Below, in pieces: positions 45,448 through 53,974 of a DNA stretch of 64,000 nucleotides. The stretch covers positions 1,875,001 through 1,939,000 of the forward strand of contig CP079108.1 of the NCBI GenBank assembly GCA_019285715.1. The letters are read 5' to 3'. Each line of letters begins with the position of its first letter. Position 1 is the stretch's first letter. This DNA comes from Sphingosinicellaceae bacterium. GTDB taxonomy: Bacteria; Pseudomonadota; Alphaproteobacteria; Sphingomonadales; Sphingomonadaceae. Below the pieces are notes generated by a model, which ran no database searches, had not been told where the DNA came from, and worked only from the letters and a program-made list of their open reading frames with translations. The translations under genes were made by a program, and so were the position numbers.

Positions 45448-46280
45448 GACCGCGGCTGACGGATGTGGAGAATGATTTGCCCGGATTGATGCAGGGGAAG
45501 CGCGGCCTGATCATGGGCGTTGCCAACGACCGCAGCCTGGCGTGGGGCATCGCCCAGGCCGTCTCGGCACAGGGCGGCGAGATCGCCTTCAGCTACCAGG
45601 GCGAGGCGCTCGAAAAGCGCGTACGACCGCTCGCGGCATCGCTGGGCAGCGACTTCCTGGTGGAATGCGATGTCTCGGATACCGCCTCGCTCGACGGCTG
45701 TTTCGCCGAGGTCGCGGCCAAGTGGCCGACCATCGATTTTCTCGTCCACGCCATCGGCTTTTCCGACAAGAACGAACTCCGCGGTCGCTACGTCGACACC
45801 AGCGCCGACAATTTCACCCAGACCATGAACGTCAGCGTCTACAGCTTCACCGCCTGCGCGCAGCGGGCGCTGGCGATGATGCCGGACGGCGGCTCGATGC
45901 TGACGCTCAGCTATTACGGCGCCGAGAAGGTCATCCCGCACTACAACGTCATGGGCGTCGCCAAGGCGGCGCTGGAGACCAGCGTGCGCTACCTCGCGAT
46001 GGACCTGGGAGCCAACAAGGTCCGCGTCAACGCGATCTCGGCCGGCCCGATCAAGACGCTGGCGGCGTCGGGCATCGGCGACTTCCGCTACATCCTGAAG
46101 TGGAACGAGTACAACTCGCCCCTGCGCCGCAACGTCACCATCGAGGACGTCGGCGGCGCCGCCGTCTACCTGCTCAGCGACCTCGCGAGCGGCGTCACCG
46201 GCGAGATCCACCACGTCGACGCGGGCTACAACGTCATCGGCATGAAGGCCGAGGACGCCCCGGATATCGCGACGGCCTGA
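45444..46280 (+). CDS. fabI: Enoyl-[acyl-carrier-protein] reductase (NADH)
   Basis: 278 aa as given from ATG 45444, which overlaps the preceding stop. A TTG at 45477 with GGAG upstream would begin LPGLMQGKRGLIMGVANDRS, where other FabI proteins start, and may be the true start. Seen: NAD-binding GVANDRSLAWGIA, HAIGFSDKNEL, catalytic Tyr-x6-Lys in YNVMGVAKAALE, and AGPIKTLAASGI. It completes elongation cycles in fatty acid synthesis. Confidence 0.95.
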   Translation: MRPRLTDVENDLPGLMQGKRGLIMGVANDRSLAWGIAQAVSAQGGEIAFSYQGEALEKRVRPLAASLGSDFLVECDVSDTASLDGCFAEVAAKWPTIDFLVHAIGFSDKNELRGRYVDTSADNFTQTMNVSVYSFTACAQRALAMMPDGGSMLTLSYYGAEKVIPHYNVMGVAKAALETSVRYLAMDLGANKVRVNAISAGPIKTLAASGIGDFRYILKWNEYNSPLRRNVTIEDVGGAAVYLLSDLASGVTGEIHHVDAGYNVIGMKAEDAPDIATA

Positions 46281-46295
46281 GGCTCGATACTGATT

Positions 46296-46398
46296 GTCAT
46301 CCCGGGCCCCGTTGTCATCCCGGGCTTGACCCGGGACCCAGCTAACCTCGGAGTCCGAGCGCTGGGTTAACTGGGTCCCGGGTCAAGCCCGGGACGAC
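46296..46398. repeat. Palindromic intergenic repeat, type C
   Basis: One extra left unit GTCATCCCGGGCCCCGTT at 46296-46313, then the palindrome from 46314 (GTCATCCCGGGCTTGACCCG) to 46398. Lies between the convergent fabI and epimerase genes. The remaining 46399-46514 shows nothing else. Confidence 0.9.
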
Positions 46399-46514
46399 AA
46401 TGGACCCCCGGGCAAAGCCCTAAATGACCCGAAATCCACTCCAAGTCATTGATTTCATTAGAACCAGTTTCGACAACCCCCGCACAGGCCTAAAGTTCGA
46501 ACCACTCGGCTCGC

Positions 46515-47468
46515 CTACAGCCCCGTATAGCCCCGGAACCACGCCACGAACCGCGGCAGTCCCTCGTCCAGCGTGACCTTCGGATCATACCCCAGGTTGT
46601 CCCGCGACTTGCCGATCTCGGCATGGGTCGCCAGCACGTCGCCCGGCGGCAGCGGCACCTCCTCGATGATCGCCTGGCGCCCGGTGGCGGCCTCGATGAT
46701 CGACAGGAAGCGCGTCAGCTCCTCCGACCGGTCGTTGCCCAGGTTGTAGATGAAGTGGGGCCTTGTCCCCGCCGGCGGCCGGTCGAGCGCCGCCAGCACG
46801 CCTGCGACGATGTCGTCGACGTAGGTGAAGTCCCGGCTCATCCGCCCGCCGTTGTTGAGCCGTATGGTCGTGCCCCGTAGCACGGCTTCCGTGAACAGCC
46901 ACGGTGCCATGTCGGGCCGTCCCCACGGGCCGTAGACGGTAAAGAACCGCAGGCCGGTCTGCGGGATGTGGAACAGGTGGGCGTACGCATCGCTCATCAG
47001 CTCGTCGGCGCGCTTGGTCGCGGCGTACAGCGACACCGGATGGTCGACCGCGTCACCGACCTCGAACGGCAGCTTGGCATTGCCGCCATAGACCGATGAC
47101 GACGAGGCATAGACGAGGTGCTTGCTGCCGCGCGCCCGCGCCAGCTCGAGCACGTTGAGGTGCCCCGCCAGGTTGCTCCGGACATAGTCGTGCGGCTGCT
47201 CGAGAGAGTGGCGGACGCCGGCCTGTGCGCCGAGGTGGACGATGCGGTCGAAGCTGTCGGGCAGGGCGGTCAGCACGCTCATCTCGGCAAAGTCGCCCTC
47301 GACGAAGCTGAAGTCACCGGTCAGCCGCTCCAGTCGCGCGTGCTTCAGCGCCACCGGGTAGTAGGTGTTGAGGTTGTCGATGCCGACGACGCTCTCGCCG
47401 CGCGCCAGCAGCGCTTCGGCGACCGCCGCCCCGATGAATCCGGCGACCCCGGTAACCAGCACTGCCAT
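46515..47468 (-). CDS. NAD-dependent epimerase, UDP-glucuronate 4-epimerase-like
   Basis: 317 aa. Extended SDR: NAD motif GVAGFIGAAVAEALLARGES, IDNLNTYYPVALKHARLERL (as in UDP-glucuronate epimerases), catalytic YxxxK in SLYAATKRADELM, and RFFTVYGPWGRPDMAPWLFT. UDP-glucuronate 4-epimerase makes UDP-galacturonate for cell-surface polysaccharide; the similarity of the Asn-Tyr-Tyr region supports this reading. Divergent from the phosphotransferase gene. Confidence 0.87.
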   Translation of the reverse strand: MAVLVTGVAGFIGAAVAEALLARGESVVGIDNLNTYYPVALKHARLERLTGDFSFVEGDFAEMSVLTALPDSFDRIVHLGAQAGVRHSLEQPHDYVRSNLAGHLNVLELARARGSKHLVYASSSSVYGGNAKLPFEVGDAVDHPVSLYAATKRADELMSDAYAHLFHIPQTGLRFFTVYGPWGRPDMAPWLFTEAVLRGTTIRLNNGGRMSRDFTYVDDIVAGVLAALDRPPAGTRPHFIYNLGNDRSEELTRFLSIIEAATGRQAIIEEVPLPPGDVLATHAEIGKSRDNLGYDPKVTLDEGLPRFVAWFRGYTGL

Positions 47469-47594
47469 AACGCAACCCCTCGCAATGAGCGCTCAATGCC
47501 GTCCGCGACCGCGGCTGTCGAGGCCCGCCGTGCCACTCCGTCTTGTCAGTGGCGTACAGTTCCGCCACAAGCCGGCAAAACAAGGGATGGCCGC

Positions 47595-48635
47595 TTGGAG
47601 CCCGTCACAGCGTCGATACTAACCGGGGTAGCGGCGCTGGCGATCGCGCTGCCGATCGGTCTCTACGCCCGCCCGCTCGGCGAGCGCTTTGCGCTCCTCG
47701 ATTTCCCGGACACCGATGGCGGCCGCAAGCGCCATGCCACGATCACCCCGTTGGTCGGCGGTATCGCGCTGGCGCTCGTCGCGCTGGTCAGTTGCGCGCT
47801 GACCGTAGTTCTCGTGCCCGCCGGGCCGTGGGTGGTCCAGCACCTGATCTGGCTCGGCAGCGTCACTGGGGCGATGTACATAGTCGGCTTCTTCGACGAC
47901 CGCTTCCACCTTAGTCCGGTGCTCCGCCTCGGGCTCGCGGTCGGCGCGCTGTTGCTGGCGCTGGTCCATGCGCCCGACTACTCGCTCGGAATCCTGCGCT
48001 TCGCCGGGCAGGACAGCGTGCTGCCGCTCGGTTCGTCTGGCGATGCGTTCGCGCTGCTGTGCCTGGTCGGGCTGCTCAACGCGGTCAACATGGCGGACGG
48101 CAAGAACGGCATCATCCTGTGCCTTGGGCTGGTCTGGACACTCGTGCTTGCCTGCCACCTGCCCGCATCGTTTGCGCCGGTGCTGAGCGGCATCGGCGTG
48201 GCACTCGCGACGATGCTGGTGTTCAACCTCAACGGCCGCTTGTTCATGGGCGACGGCGGCAGCTATGCGCTGTCGGCGCTGTTCGGCCTGCTGGCGATCT
48301 ACGCCTACAACAATGACTTCGAGGCGATGCGCGCCGATGATGTCGCGGTGATGTTTGCGATTCCGGTGTTCGACACGGTGCGCCTGATGACGGTACGCGC
48401 GCTGTCCGGCCGCTCGCCGTTCCTCGGCGACCGCAATCACCTCCACCACCACCTCCACCAGCGTTTCGGATGGCCGAGCGGCCTCGTCGTCTATGTCGCC
48501 CTGGTCGCGCTGCCCAACGCGGCAGCGCTGCTGTTGCCGGGCACCGGGCTGGTCTGGCTGGGTGTCAGCCTGGCACTTTATGCCGCGGCGTTATGGGCGA
48601 CGCGGTGGCATCGCTTGCCAAGCCCCGCCGGCTGA
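47595..48635 (+). CDS. WecA/MraY-family undecaprenyl-phosphate sugar-phosphotransferase
   Basis: 346 aa from a TTG with AAGGG eight bases upstream. About ten spans. Catalytic motifs: YIVGFFDDRF, NAVNMADGKNGI, FMGDGGSYALSALFG and DRNHLHHHLHQRFG with the HHxH-type block. Such enzymes start O-antigen, ECA or exopolysaccharide assembly on undecaprenyl phosphate. It may initiate the glycan of the locus to the right, though 9 kb lies between. Confidence 0.85.
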   Translation: MEPVTASILTGVAALAIALPIGLYARPLGERFALLDFPDTDGGRKRHATITPLVGGIALALVALVSCALTVVLVPAGPWVVQHLIWLGSVTGAMYIVGFFDDRFHLSPVLRLGLAVGALLLALVHAPDYSLGILRFAGQDSVLPLGSSGDAFALLCLVGLLNAVNMADGKNGIILCLGLVWTLVLACHLPASFAPVLSGIGVALATMLVFNLNGRLFMGDGGSYALSALFGLLAIYAYNNDFEAMRADDVAVMFAIPVFDTVRLMTVRALSGRSPFLGDRNHLHHHLHQRFGWPSGLVVYVALVALPNAAALLLPGTGLVWLGVSLALYAAALWATRWHRLPSPAG

Positions 48636-48656
48636 CCTAGTCGACCGCTCCGCCGA

Positions 48657-48731
48657 TGGGGCGTCGCCAAGTGGTAAGGCACCGGTTTTTGGTACCGGCA
48701 TTCGCAGGTTCGAATCCTGCCGCCCCAGCCA
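48657..48731 (+). tRNA. tRNA-Gln (anticodon TTG)
   Basis: 75 bases with CCA encoded. Acceptor TGGGGCG pairs with CGCCCCA (48721-48727), discriminator G, CCA at 48729-48731. Anticodon stem CCGGT/ACCGG holds loop TTTTGGT with TTG at loop positions 3-5. T arm GCAGG-TTCGAAT-CCTGC. Confidence 0.97.
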
Positions 48732-49725
48732 GACTTCATTTAAGTTGATGAAATAGCTAAGATCGTACACGCCACGCTCGCGCCGCGCCGAACGATTCTG
48801 CCAATCCGCTGTGTAAATGAGTCACTCGCTTTATGGCATGTTTGTAACACGCTTACCGTCGCTGCCGTATATTGTGCTCGCGCTGTGTCCATATTTTAAC
48901 TGCGGGAGCCACATCGTTGTGCAGGTCGCGCTCGACACATCAAGATGAGTGAAAGTCCGAATGCGGTGCGCGAGCCCGGCCTGAACGTCTGGACATCAGG
49001 CCTCGCTGCCGCAAAGCTGCCGGTCGGCAGTTGCCCAAGATCGGTCATCCCAAAGCTTTCGCCTCCCGCCTGCAAGCGGGTGGGAGCTAAGTCCCGCGCG
49101 GTTCTGCAACTTCGTAAACGCGCCGGTCGATTTCACCGATGCCCAGGCTCTGCCAAGCCGCACGCCAGTCAGCAATGTGCGTAAAGGCGAAGCGGCGATC
49201 CAAGGCGCCCTGATTGGTCGCATCTTTTTCACGTGGATGAGGCCAAGGCCGGACACATCCTCGGAGTACCCATATTCGACGCACCGCGTCTCCAGCCGAC
49301 TGGCATCAGACATGCGCTTCATGTCTGGGGGGCGAGGTCCAAGTTCGAACCGTTCCAACAATTCATTAACATGCACGACTCGCATCGGTGCGACTTTGCG
49401 ATGGGAAGGGTCGGCTATCGGTCTAGCTGCGCTCGAAACGAGTATTCGCAACCGCGCGCCTATAGTCGGCTATATTATCCAGTAGGGTCTGCTGCACGAG
49501 CGCGAGCAACCTGCTATGGCGATACTGGCGTCATAGGCGCTTTGCCTGGTATCGGATGGACATGGTCCACATCACAAACGATTTGCCTGAATTGCACCGC
49601 GGATAACTTCAGACTGAATGGTTGATACGGGTATAAGCCCCACTCCCCCGCAGCCATGGGCCCGGACAGGAGAGCCAGATGGCCCTCCTGTCCTCAGACT
49701 AGCGCGATAAGTCAGGTAGATCGCG
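48732..49725. other. About 1 kb with no supported gene
   Basis: Between tRNA-Gln and the PEP-CTERM gene. Base composition is lower in G+C than the flanks. Frames of 151 codons (minus, 48996-49451) and 130 codons (plus, 49233-49625) exist; neither product resembles a family I know. The minus frame has a start-like context (residues MRVVHVNELLERFELGPRPP) and could be a decayed gene. No direct repeat of the tRNA end was found by eye, so no integration is claimed. A short hairpin (GCCATCTGGCTCTCC / GGAGAGCCAGATGGC-like) lies near 49668-49690. Confidence 0.45.
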
Positions 49726-50475
49726 TTACGTGGCGGCAAACTGCCTCTTCCGCAGTGCTCCCCCGACCGCGCCGAAACCGACGAGCATCATGGCCCAGGT
49801 TGCCGGCTCCGGCACGGCTCCGACTGAGGCGCCGCTCAGGGACGTTGCGGCCGCAGAAATTCCGCGGGGTTGGCCCTTCGCCCACTCAGCCGCGGTGATC
49901 ACCCGGATGGCAGCGAGGGCGAAATTGTTGCCGGCGTCAGCACCGGTCAGGTCATAGATCGTGACGGTCAGCTTGGTGCCGGTCGGAATGAAACGCGCCT
50001 CCATGCCCTGCCAGATCCCGACACCGAACTCGGCGTGCCACTGGCCAAGCAGCTGGTCGCCCTGGCCGTTGCCGAGGTTATAATAGGCCGCGAATACCGG
50101 ACGGTTGGTGTTCGACAGTGTCGCGAACCAATTGTCGAAGACATACTCGGTTCCCGCCACGAACTTGATATTATCCTCGCGCCAGACGACTGAATTCTTC
50201 TTCAGCGAGCCGTTTGCGATGAGATAGTTGCCCATCCCGCTCTCATGACCATAAGCGAGGTCGGTGATAGCCGGAAGACCACCGGCGAAGTTGTGGGGGT
50301 TTGAGCCGATGGTGTAGGTTCCGGCACGCGCCAAGACATCCTTGGCGGGCGCTATGTACTTGAGCGAGCTGGTAAACCCGGTATTTCCAGCTTTGAAGTC
50401 GCCGTTCCGGACTTGATTGGCCACGGCGATGACAGGTAGATTTATCAGCACCGCGGCTGCCAGAAGAACTTTCAT
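49726..50475 (-). CDS. PEPxxWA-CTERM sorting-domain exported protein
   Basis: 249 aa. Signal peptide LLAAAVLINLPVIAVA, a beta-rich body (LIANGSLKKNSVVWREDNIK, QWHAEFGVGIWQGMEARFIP) and a C-terminal sorting domain VPEPATWAMMLVGFGAVGGA followed by RKRQ. Such proteins are thought to be recognised by exosortase-type enzymes and are common near exopolysaccharide loci; no exosortase is in the window. It is divergent from the PhyH gene. Confidence 0.88.
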   Translation of the reverse strand: MKVLLAAAVLINLPVIAVANQVRNGDFKAGNTGFTSSLKYIAPAKDVLARAGTYTIGSNPHNFAGGLPAITDLAYGHESGMGNYLIANGSLKKNSVVWREDNIKFVAGTEYVFDNWFATLSNTNRPVFAAYYNLGNGQGDQLLGQWHAEFGVGIWQGMEARFIPTGTKLTVTIYDLTGADAGNNFALAAIRVITAAEWAKGQPRGISAAATSLSGASVGAVPEPATWAMMLVGFGAVGGALRKRQFAAT

Positions 50476-50936
50476 GATCGAGCTTCTCCCTTTTAGGGAG
50501 TGGACCTCCCCTTTGCTGGCTCAGGCTTGGACCAGCTTCCTTAGATTCGAATGCATGCCCACGCCCACGGTCCAAAAACCGTGAGCAGCGATGCCAAAGC
50601 GTCATTAGCACATGCGATCGACCCAACGAGGTCGACCCGCCATCGCTTTCGGGCGGGTTGTCGACTAGAAACTATCCCCCACCGGGTTTACCGGATTGAC
50701 GGCGCCACGTGACAACGCCGAGCAACCGGTGAGGCGAGTAAGTTGAGCGGCAAGTGGAGGCCGAGCTTGGCGTAGCAGTGCTGTTCGGCGACTCGATCGA
50801 CTCGGCCTTGCTCTGCGTGAGTGCACTCAGCGCGCCGCTGGCAAACCACCCGCCGACTTGTCCCCACCCAGAAGCGCTCACTGGGGTAAAGAACGAAAGC
50901 CCGGTAGGCTCGGCGCAGCCGTCCCAGGAGCAGACT
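50476..50936. other. Divergent intergenic region
   Basis: 461 bases between the PEP-CTERM and PhyH genes; it must hold both promoters. An AGGGAG ribosome site for the PEP-CTERM gene is visible at about 50489-50497 (minus). A good sigma-54 box was searched for and not found. A short frame on the plus strand joins into the PhyH frame but lacks relatedness. Confidence 0.4.
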
Positions 50937-51902
50937 ATGGCCCGCGTGACCTTCCGCAGCCGGATCGAAAACGCGCGCGACCTGCCGGCGCGGTGCGCGT
51001 TGCGGGTGACCAACTTCGGCCTGGTCAAGGCCGCACTCGGCGGTCGCTACAACCGCGCGGTTGCCGCCCACCGGACACGACTACCGGCCCTGACCGGCAT
51101 CGACGCCGCGATCGTCACCGCCATGCGACGCGACGGCATCTATATAACCTCGCTGGCCGCACTTGGGCTGCCCGACGCCCCGGAGGTGTTAGCAACGGCG
51201 CAGCGGCTATCGACCGACTTCGCCGAAACCGCCCGCAGGCGGGTGCGCGAGGGGCACGACTTCAACATCGTCCCCCCCGACGAAGTCGCCGCGCATCCAG
51301 CGTTGTTTCAGCTCGGCCTCCATGACCGGTTGCTCGACATTGCCGAGGCGTATCTTGGGCTGCCAGTCGCCTATGACGGTATCCACATCATCTACACGGT
51401 CGCCGATGGGCGCGCAGTGTCGACCCGGCAATGGCACCGCGACTGGGAAGACCGGCGCATGCTCAAGATGGTCGTCTATTGTAACGACGTCGGACCCGAT
51501 GACGGCCCCCTGCAGGTTCTCAGCCGTGCCGACGGCGTGCAGACCGACGAAGCCGGCTATCGCTATGAAACCTGCAGCCCCGGTGAGATGGCAGCCCAGT
51601 TCGGGCTCAACTTCGAACACGATGTCGTCAGTTGCGTCGGGCCGGCCGGCACCGTCGTGTTCACCGACACCGCGCGCTATTTCCATCGCGGCCAGCCAGC
51701 GGTCGCGAAGGATCGCCAGGCGCTGTTTTACAGTTATTTCGCGCGGTCGCCGCGGCATCCCTTCTTTTGTGAGCGATCGGGGCTGTCGCGCCGCCAGATC
51801 GCGGAACTCGCCGAGGGCCTGCCGGAGCGCCAGCGGGCTGCGACGCTGTGGCGGCAGGACCTACCTGTGACGCTGCGGCTGATCCCACCCCATCGGCTGT
51901 AA
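50937..51902 (+). CDS. Phytanoyl-CoA dioxygenase (PhyH)-family protein
   Basis: 321 aa from ATG 50937 with AGGAG seven bases upstream. Fe(II)/2-oxoglutarate oxygenase: metal pair His/Asp in RQWHRDWEDRR, distal His in ARYFHRGQPAV, and an Arg further on for 2-oxoglutarate. Upstream GIYITSLAALGLPDAP region typical for the family. Members hydroxylate lipids, small molecules or sugars. Context at the head of the polysaccharide locus suggests a modifying role, not proven. Confidence 0.78.
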   Translation: MARVTFRSRIENARDLPARCALRVTNFGLVKAALGGRYNRAVAAHRTRLPALTGIDAAIVTAMRRDGIYITSLAALGLPDAPEVLATAQRLSTDFAETARRRVREGHDFNIVPPDEVAAHPALFQLGLHDRLLDIAEAYLGLPVAYDGIHIIYTVADGRAVSTRQWHRDWEDRRMLKMVVYCNDVGPDDGPLQVLSRADGVQTDEAGYRYETCSPGEMAAQFGLNFEHDVVSCVGPAGTVVFTDTARYFHRGQPAVAKDRQALFYSYFARSPRHPFFCERSGLSRRQIAELAEGLPERQRAATLWRQDLPVTLRLIPPHRL

Positions 51903-51935
51903 ACCGTTTTTATTCGGGTCTACGCTCCCCGCTGC

Positions 51936-53084
51936 TTACCCGTCGACGATGATCTCGATCGCGCGGTCGACACTGGCTTCGGACAGCGTCGGAAAGATGG
52001 GCAGGCACAGTATCTGCTTGGCCGTGCGGCGCGCCACCGGCATCGGCTGTCGTGCCGATGGCAGGTCGCGATACATCGGCATGTCGCTGATCAGGGGACA
52101 GAAATAGCGTCGCGCCATGATGCCGTTATGTTGGAGCTGACGGTGGAGAGTATCGCGGTCGCGCGGGCTCTCGTCGCCGACCAGGATCGGGAAGTACGCG
52201 TTGTTTGCCGTAACGCCAGCCATGGTGCCGAAGCACGTGATCCCCGGCACTCCCGCGAGCGCCGCGCGGTAGCGATTGGCGATCCGCCCGCGCGCCGCGA
52301 TGGCGGCGTCGATGTGCGTCAACTGGAGCATGCCGAAGGCCGCCTGGAACTCGTTCATCTTGTAGTTGCCGCCGGTGGCGACGACCTCCAGTTCGCCAGC
52401 GTAGCCGAAGTTCTTCAGCCGATCGATGCGAGCCTTGGTACGCGCGTCGGGGCAGATGATCGCGCCACCCTCGAAGGTGTTGAAGACTTTCGTGGCATGG
52501 AAGCTGAGCGTGGACAGGTCGCCGTAACGCAGCACGCTACTGTTGTTGACGCGCACCCCGAACGCATGCGCTGCGTCGTAGACAACCTTGAGATCGTAAA
52601 GCTCCGCGATCGTCTGGATGCGGTCTACATCGCACGGGTGGCCGTAGCAGTGGACCGGCAGGATGGCCCGGGTGGCGGGGGTGATCGCGCGTTCGATGGC
52701 AGCAGGACTGAGATTGCAGGTGGCTGGGTCGATGTCGACGAACACTGGCCGCAAGCCCTCGGCGGCGAGCGCGTGCGTCGTCGCGACGAACGAGAAGGGT
52801 GTCGTGATGACCTCCCCCGACAGCCGCAGCGCCTTGATCGCGACGGTCAGCGCGGCCGTGCCGTTGGAAACGAGTGCGAGATGGTCGACACCGAGATAGG
52901 AGGCCAGCGCAGCTTCAAGCTCCTGGTGGAACGGTCCGTTGTTGGTGAGCCAGCGGTTGTTCCAGATCGTCTGCAGGTAGGGGATGAAGTCTTCGAGCGG
53001 CGGCAGCAGCGGCTCGGTGACATGCGTGATGCTGGCCGGCATCTGCGGTGCCAGTGGCGTCGCAATCCTGCGCAAGCGGCTCAT
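51936..53084 (-). CDS. DegT/DnrJ/EryC1/StrS-family sugar aminotransferase
   Basis: 382 aa. PLP enzyme for amino-sugar formation. Seen: WLTNNGPFHQELEAALASYL, LVSNGTAALTVAIKAL, DAAHAFGV, PLP Lys in SFHATKVFNTFEGGAI and FGYAGELEVVATGGNYKMNE. Similar to dTDP-4-amino-4,6-dideoxy sugar synthases. It would add an amino group to a nucleotide-sugar for the polysaccharide. Overlaps the kinase gene by four bases. Confidence 0.9.
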   Translation of the reverse strand: MSRLRRIATPLAPQMPASITHVTEPLLPPLEDFIPYLQTIWNNRWLTNNGPFHQELEAALASYLGVDHLALVSNGTAALTVAIKALRLSGEVITTPFSFVATTHALAAEGLRPVFVDIDPATCNLSPAAIERAITPATRAILPVHCYGHPCDVDRIQTIAELYDLKVVYDAAHAFGVRVNNSSVLRYGDLSTLSFHATKVFNTFEGGAIICPDARTKARIDRLKNFGYAGELEVVATGGNYKMNEFQAAFGMLQLTHIDAAIAARGRIANRYRAALAGVPGITCFGTMAGVTANNAYFPILVGDESPRDRDTLHRQLQHNGIMARRYFCPLISDMPMYRDLPSARQPMPVARRTAKQILCLPIFPTLSEASVDRAIEIIVDG

Positions 53085-53974
53085 TCGCGGCCTCCGGAAA
53101 TGTCGTAGGGAGTAGCATCGTGGATGGCAGGCTCGACCGAGCGCCGGTAGCCGGCATCGCTCCGGTAGCCCGAATAACTGTAGTAACTCGACGATACCGT
53201 GCGAGCGACCGACCGGTTCAGGATGGTGCCGAGCAGCGGCGTCGGATGCAGCATTCGCAGTGCCTCCGCGAGATCCTCGCTGCGCGTCCGCCCTTCCTCA
53301 ACGACCAGCAGCACGCCATCGACGTGGCGGGCGATGATCATCATCTCGTCGGCTTCGAGGATCGGCGGCGTGTCGATTATGCACACTGGTGCCCCGGGCG
53401 TGGCGCGCAGCTCCTCGAACAGGGTGGTGCCGCGCGGCGACGCAAGTAGGTCGGCCGAGTTGTCCAGCGCCTCGCGTACCGGCAGCAGTCGCAACCGTTC
53501 GCCGACACGACAGCCAACCTCAGCAAGCCGCTGGCGGCCGCGCAGATAGTCCTCGGCACCGGCGCAGCCCGGCAAGCCGAAACGATCGCGTACGGTGGGA
53601 CGGCGCAGGTCGAGGTCGACCAAGAACGTCGGCTGAATCTGGCTCAGCGCGGCGGCCAGGTTGGCGGCGACGAAGGATTTGCCGTTGCGCGGCTGGGTCG
53701 AGGTCACGGCAACGATTCGCCCGCCGCCGGGTGCCAGTCGGCGCAGGACCTGAGAACGCAGCAGCACAAACGGCTGCGCGCGCTCATCCATCGTCTCGAA
53801 GCTGAAGATATTGTTGTTCAGCAACAGGTTGCGGTCGAGCTTGACCTCTGGTGCGCCGGCCAGCGGCGCCCTCGCCAGCCGGTCGACGCGGGGTTCGCCA
53901 CGCAGCGGCAGCGACGTGAAATCGAGACTGTAGCGTGGTTCAGTCTTCATCCGGCTGCTCTCCGCAATCGCCAT
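53081..53974 (-). CDS. Tyrosine autokinase of the CpsD/Wzc-C type (BY-kinase)
   Basis: 297 aa, soluble. Walker A STQPRNGKSFVAANLAAAL, with RN where GE is usual, Walker A' FLVDLDLRRPTV, Walker B VCIIDTPPILEADEM. C-terminal Tyr cluster YYSYSGYRSDAGYRR is the expected phosphorylation tail. It pairs with the Wzz-like protein, whose gene overlaps by 28 bases, to control chain length and export. Confidence 0.9.
   Translation of the reverse strand: MAIAESSRMKTEPRYSLDFTSLPLRGEPRVDRLARAPLAGAPEVKLDRNLLLNNNIFSFETMDERAQPFVLLRSQVLRRLAPGGGRIVAVTSTQPRNGKSFVAANLAAALSQIQPTFLVDLDLRRPTVRDRFGLPGCAGAEDYLRGRQRLAEVGCRVGERLRLLPVREALDNSADLLASPRGTTLFEELRATPGAPVCIIDTPPILEADEMMIIARHVDGVLLVVEEGRTRSEDLAEALRMLHPTPLLGTILNRSVARTVSSSYYSYSGYRSDAGYRRSVEPAIHDATPYDISGGRE

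Noticed and set aside
49233-49625. 130-codon plus frame
   Set aside because: No recognisable family, no good ribosome site, and it lies opposite another weak frame.
48657-50475. Genomic island integrated at tRNA-Gln
   Set aside because: No integrase and no repeated tRNA end were found within the window.
50540-50640. Sigma-54 box before the PEP-CTERM gene (TTGGCATCGCTGC on minus)
   Set aside because: The GG-GC spacing is too short for sigma-54.
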